The notes below the pieces were generated by a model. That model was given only the letters and a program-made list of their open reading frames with translations, ran no database searches and was not told where the DNA came from. Both the position numbers and the translations under genes were made by a program. Shown here in pieces: positions 59,986 through 64,000 of a stretch of 64,000 nt of DNA. Every line of letters starts with the position of its first letter. Position 1 is the stretch's first letter. Source of the stretch: Oehlia diaphana (lineage: Eukaryota; Glomeromycota; Glomeromycetes; Glomerales; Glomeraceae); assembly GCA_003833135.1 (NCBI GenBank), contig QZLH01000382.1, positions 33,803-97,802 on the forward strand. Reading direction: 5' to 3'.

Positions 59986-62900
59986 TTACAAAGAAGTAAA
60001 TAACTTTACGAATGAACGTCAAGTAAATAAAAGTAGTAATTTAAATTACTGTATATTTTTATATGATAATATGATGCTTTGTTCTATAATAACAAACAAA
60101 TTTAAGTTTTATATCAATACATATAAAGTTTAGATTCAAATCTGACGAATGGGCTTAGTTGCATACTTTATACATATATATTCCTGATGAACTGATAAAC
60201 AGGTTTTACTTGAGAAAAAAATTTCTTATCGGAAGTAGTCTCCGCGAAAAATTCATGAAATGTTACAGATTTATTGTAAATAAAAATATAAATTGTTTTT
60301 TTTTTTCTCATTAGTACTTCGTTACAAAATGTATTTTCTTTAATTAGTGTATAAAATTAAAATTCGGGAAAACGATAAATTAGTTGTATAAAATTAAAAT
60401 TCAGGCGGTAAAATACGGGAACGGATAATTATTCTGGGATTAAAATGAATTATCTAAAAACGTATTAAATTAAAAAAAAATTTTAGGTTTCGTAACATAT
60501 TATAATTTTTCGTTGTCTCCCCATGTATACAGGTTTTTTTTTTTATAGATGTTGATATACTGGTTAAATTACAGGTTTGTGTTTAGGGATAAATCAAATT
60601 ACCACGTGCACCAGGCGCATTTTTGGTGTAATGATGGAAGGGGGGTTCGTTGAATTTCGGTAATATGGGATTTTTTTTTTAAAAAAAAATGTTTTGGCTA
60701 ATTAGTTTTCTTTACACATACTTCGCTATAGTTTACCCAGAAAAATCTACATTCACAAAGCTCACAATATTATAACTATTAATTATATGATTGTAATTTA
60801 TATGATTGTAATTTACTAGTCAAGATAATTTGCCGGCTATGAACAAACTATTTTAGGTAGGACATAAGAGCAATTTCACGCGTTTAAAAAAATATGAAGG
60901 CGAGTGTTTTAAAGTCATATTAATACTAAATAATGCGCGAAATTAATTAAAGTTTATTTATTATAGATCTTATAATTGGTAGTGATATAAAATTTTCCAA
61001 CAAGAGTCATCTATTATAATAGATTTATCATCAAAAAAAAGGCGTTTGTCAAAGATGAAAGATATTTCATTACCCTGTTATGTTAATCTGTTCTTTATCC
61101 TTGGATAAAGAATTTATTCGCGTAGGCCGTGGTATGTATATGTATTAATTTCCAAATGACAACTAATTATCGAGGATCAAGGTATATATAAAAGAAATTC
61201 GTTTATGAATTAGCATAATAAGGTTCGGATACTTCAGAAATCTTACTACTCATAGATGCGAAGGCGATGAAATCGTTTCACATTCTATCAAACTTATTAT
61301 TTTAAGTCATTTCAGCTCTATTACTTCCATTGAAACAACTTTTATTAGCAAATCAAAAATTATCCAAGTAATCCAACGTATTACAAATCTCTTGGTATGA
61401 ATGATGATAATTAAAGCAGTGTCTCTTGTTGCCAAAGGTTTAGCATGAAATTCATTCCTCTTTTATGACGTCAGTATTTCTCTAGATCATTAAAAAAAAT
61501 TGGTCGATACCACCACAATGTTTATTAGGGATTTAACAATTGGAACAACTTCTCTTATTCAAAAAAATTTACGTGAGCGTACGTATGAATGATAAAGAAT
61601 TGATGCATTTCATCAATCAAGATGTCAAGAAGTGCATATTACTAACATAAACTGTGATGAGAGTAGCCAAAGTTATTAGGTAAGCCGTAAGCATTGTTTA
61701 ATTTCGAGATTCATGATGTTATTATAAAGAGAAAGAAAATAATAATATTATTATTTATTTTCCTTAGTATATCAAAGCTCGCGTGGTCCTCTAACATATT
61801 TACCTTTATATTGGATGGGCGATATTACTTTCATAGTCGATATTGTTACATGATTCCCGAATCTGTTGAAAATTTTTTTTTTTGATTCATGTTCCTAAAG
61901 ATAGAGGGGTGGAATAAATTGAAACATGGCGATTTAAGGTATATTTTTTTTTAAAAAAATTATAATAGAACTTTTCAAGTGCTCCTTATTAAACAGTACT
62001 CCTTATTAAACAACCTTCCTTTCACGATTTTCACGATTCTTTTACCTAAATTAATTTTTCAATCTCCGACTTCATACATCACTTGGAAAAGCAGAACACG
62101 AAGACAATTAGGATAGAGATTTACCTCAAGAAGGACCTGTGAAAACAATCAAAAAAAAAAAAAAGTATCGCCACAAGAAAAAGCCACATTACTTTATATG
62201 GTACGTGGCCCTGCTAATGAAAGGAATTCCGTGACGAAGAATCAAGGCAAAAAAGGGAGATCGAATAAGTTTGATAAATAATTCAGTAATTCAGTGCCCG
62301 TTTATAGCGCTAATCTCCAACATTGTATATAATTAATAAAATATGCAGCATATCTTATCAAGCATAAAATACAAAATTTAAATAAAGTTTGTGATGTGGT
62401 TCATGATGCGGATTTTTCAAACGATAATTTCGTTTTATACTTAAGTTTCAAAACTTTTTATTCATGATGAATTATACATATGATGAAAATTTTATTTTTC
62501 TTGATAAAAAATCAAATTTTTTTATTCGTTATAAAGATTGACGTTATTTGAATAAAATGAATAAATGATCCCTATAATAATCATTCCCAACAACTTATTG
62601 GAATCTTTTTAGAATGTGTTAAATGTATTATAAGATGAAATAAGAATACTCTAATTTATTCTTATCTGAGTTATGTAAATTATAAAACTTGGATTACATA
62701 TTTTAATGTCATAAAATAATAATGTTTAATTAGTTGACGCGCATCTGACGCACGTCGACTATCAATTGACGCAGATCGACACCTGAGCCAACATATAAAA
62801 AGATTGGCACAGTAATTACACAATATAGAAAATCTACCCCTTTGTAATAATGTTATTTGCAAACAATTAGAGAGTAAAAATAATAATTCTTTATTTATTT

Positions 62901-63930
62901 ATTACGGCATATCACATGATTTATTAGATAATTATCAAAATACTCTCATACGTCCGGAATTGTAAGAAAAAATCTTCTTGCAATTATCTATTTGCGGTAT
63001 TTCATTGTTTATTCCAATCAATTAAAAAAAGCTTAGATAATAGTCCTCATTTATACGAAATATATCTAAATATAGATAATTATTGAATTTCCAATCCTTT
63101 TTCTAAGAGAAAAAAAAAAAAAAAATATTTTTTTTTTGCTTTTGTGTTTTTGTATCCCGAATTTGGATTTGGATTAGTTTTTATCTATTTCCAATAAAAT
63201 AATAAAATTATTGTATACTTGATTTATACACGTATAAAAATTACAATTACGTTATATAACTTTATTTTCTTTATCACACGTGTTATCTCTTTGATTTGAA
63301 AGGTAATTATTTCCGTATATATCAAATCTTCTTGAAAGATTTGTTCTATGCATCCCCCATGACCCATTCTTGTTTGATCTTATGATTCCGTGTTTACTTT
63401 TTTTGAAAGAAGAACAAAGAGTATTATTGATATTATTTATTTACGCCAACGAACGTATAATCATTACTCTTTTAATCCTCACAATCCCTTTATCATGATA
63501 CTGCGCAAACTCAAATTTTGTATTTAAAAGCAGCCATTGTCAAGCCTTAAGAAAAATCAATGAAAATGTGTTGTATAGAAAAACAATATATGATTATGAT
63601 TAATGATTAATTAAAATAAATAAAATACAAAAAAAAAACCCGGTTAGTTAAACGAATTAATTAAGTTTTAAATCGCGAAAAATATCACTAATTTTCTTTT
63701 TTTTTTTTTAACCTAGACTATGTCGACCATGTCGGAACAAAAAAAAATTTAAAAAAAAAAACCAAAAAAAAAAAAAAAATTTCATTCGGATTCAGACTAA
63801 CTACCTGGCACCTGATCAAAATGTTTTAATAAATTTACATGGATAATTTTTTTTTTTTCAATTTATCTTTTATTTTTTTATTATTATTATTCTTTTTTTT
63901 AACTTTTTTTTCTATCTTTTATCATTTTTT

Positions 63931-63932
<2 letters not shown>

Positions 63933-64000
<68 letters not shown>
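63933..64000. repeat. Poly-T tract at the window end
   Basis: Continuous T to the last base of the window. The true length is unknown because the window stops here. Confidence 0.9.

Overview
The window looks like nuclear DNA of a filamentous fungus with a very AT-rich, repeat-rich genome. It has long AT deserts, short introns with GTAAGT-type donors and AG acceptors, poly-A/T runs, and several decayed transposon classes (pogo/Tigger, hAT, a LINE, a Mutator-like element, many MITEs). The style of the propeller-plus-ion-channel gene and of the kinase fragment points to a Glomeromycotina arbuscular mycorrhizal fungus such as Rhizophagus. That is an inference from family resemblance, not a search result. 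No rRNA, tRNA or CRISPR was seen.

Layout. 0.2-0.45 kb is a CGCG-punctuated minisatellite, followed by an 874-base assembly gap (665-1538). 1.5-20.6 kb has no intact gene I can defend: it holds an old pogo/Tigger pseudogene (6875-8125, minus), three diverged copies of a promoter-like ~400 bp module (5.5, 11.6, 14.1 kb), minisatellites, a 30-bp-arm perfect palindrome (13581-13645), unidentified decayed coding sequence near 15 kb and a protein-kinase pseudogene (18479-19461, minus). 20668-22967 is a complete pogo/Tigger element with matching inverted ends and TA target sites, but its transposase is dead. 23-33.6 kb is an AT desert with two related pogo-type MITEs (25.8 and 26.5 kb) and a three-copy 250 bp tandem array (28.6-29.3 kb).

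33680-36489 (minus) is the best candidate for a living gene. Twelve exons can be joined with consistent phases into about 630 codons, less AT-rich than the flanks, encoding a protein with a PD-(D/E)XK-like motif near its C-terminus. 36.5-42 kb is another desert containing a decayed LINE endonuclease. 42097-46539 (minus) is a seven-exon propeller plus ion-transport channel gene, nearly complete but carrying one frameshift and one in-frame TGA.

48.3-51.2 kb has a hAT remnant and a 1553 bp Mutator-like element with long ATCCGGATG-rich inverted ends and a perfect 10 bp target duplication; it sits inside a short open frame and carries a second inverted repeat inside. 52.4-55.4 kb is a striking satellite field: about twenty copies of a unit with a conserved GTCGAT core, interspersed with three copies of a ~450-550 bp segment that looks like a captured promoter and first exon. 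55.4-64 kb shows no defensible gene, only microsatellites, long poly-T tracts and one lysine/glutamate-rich coding scrap.

The genes do not form a pathway. The window is mainly a record of transposon insertion, decay and local tandem amplification around one apparently intact gene and one recently broken gene.
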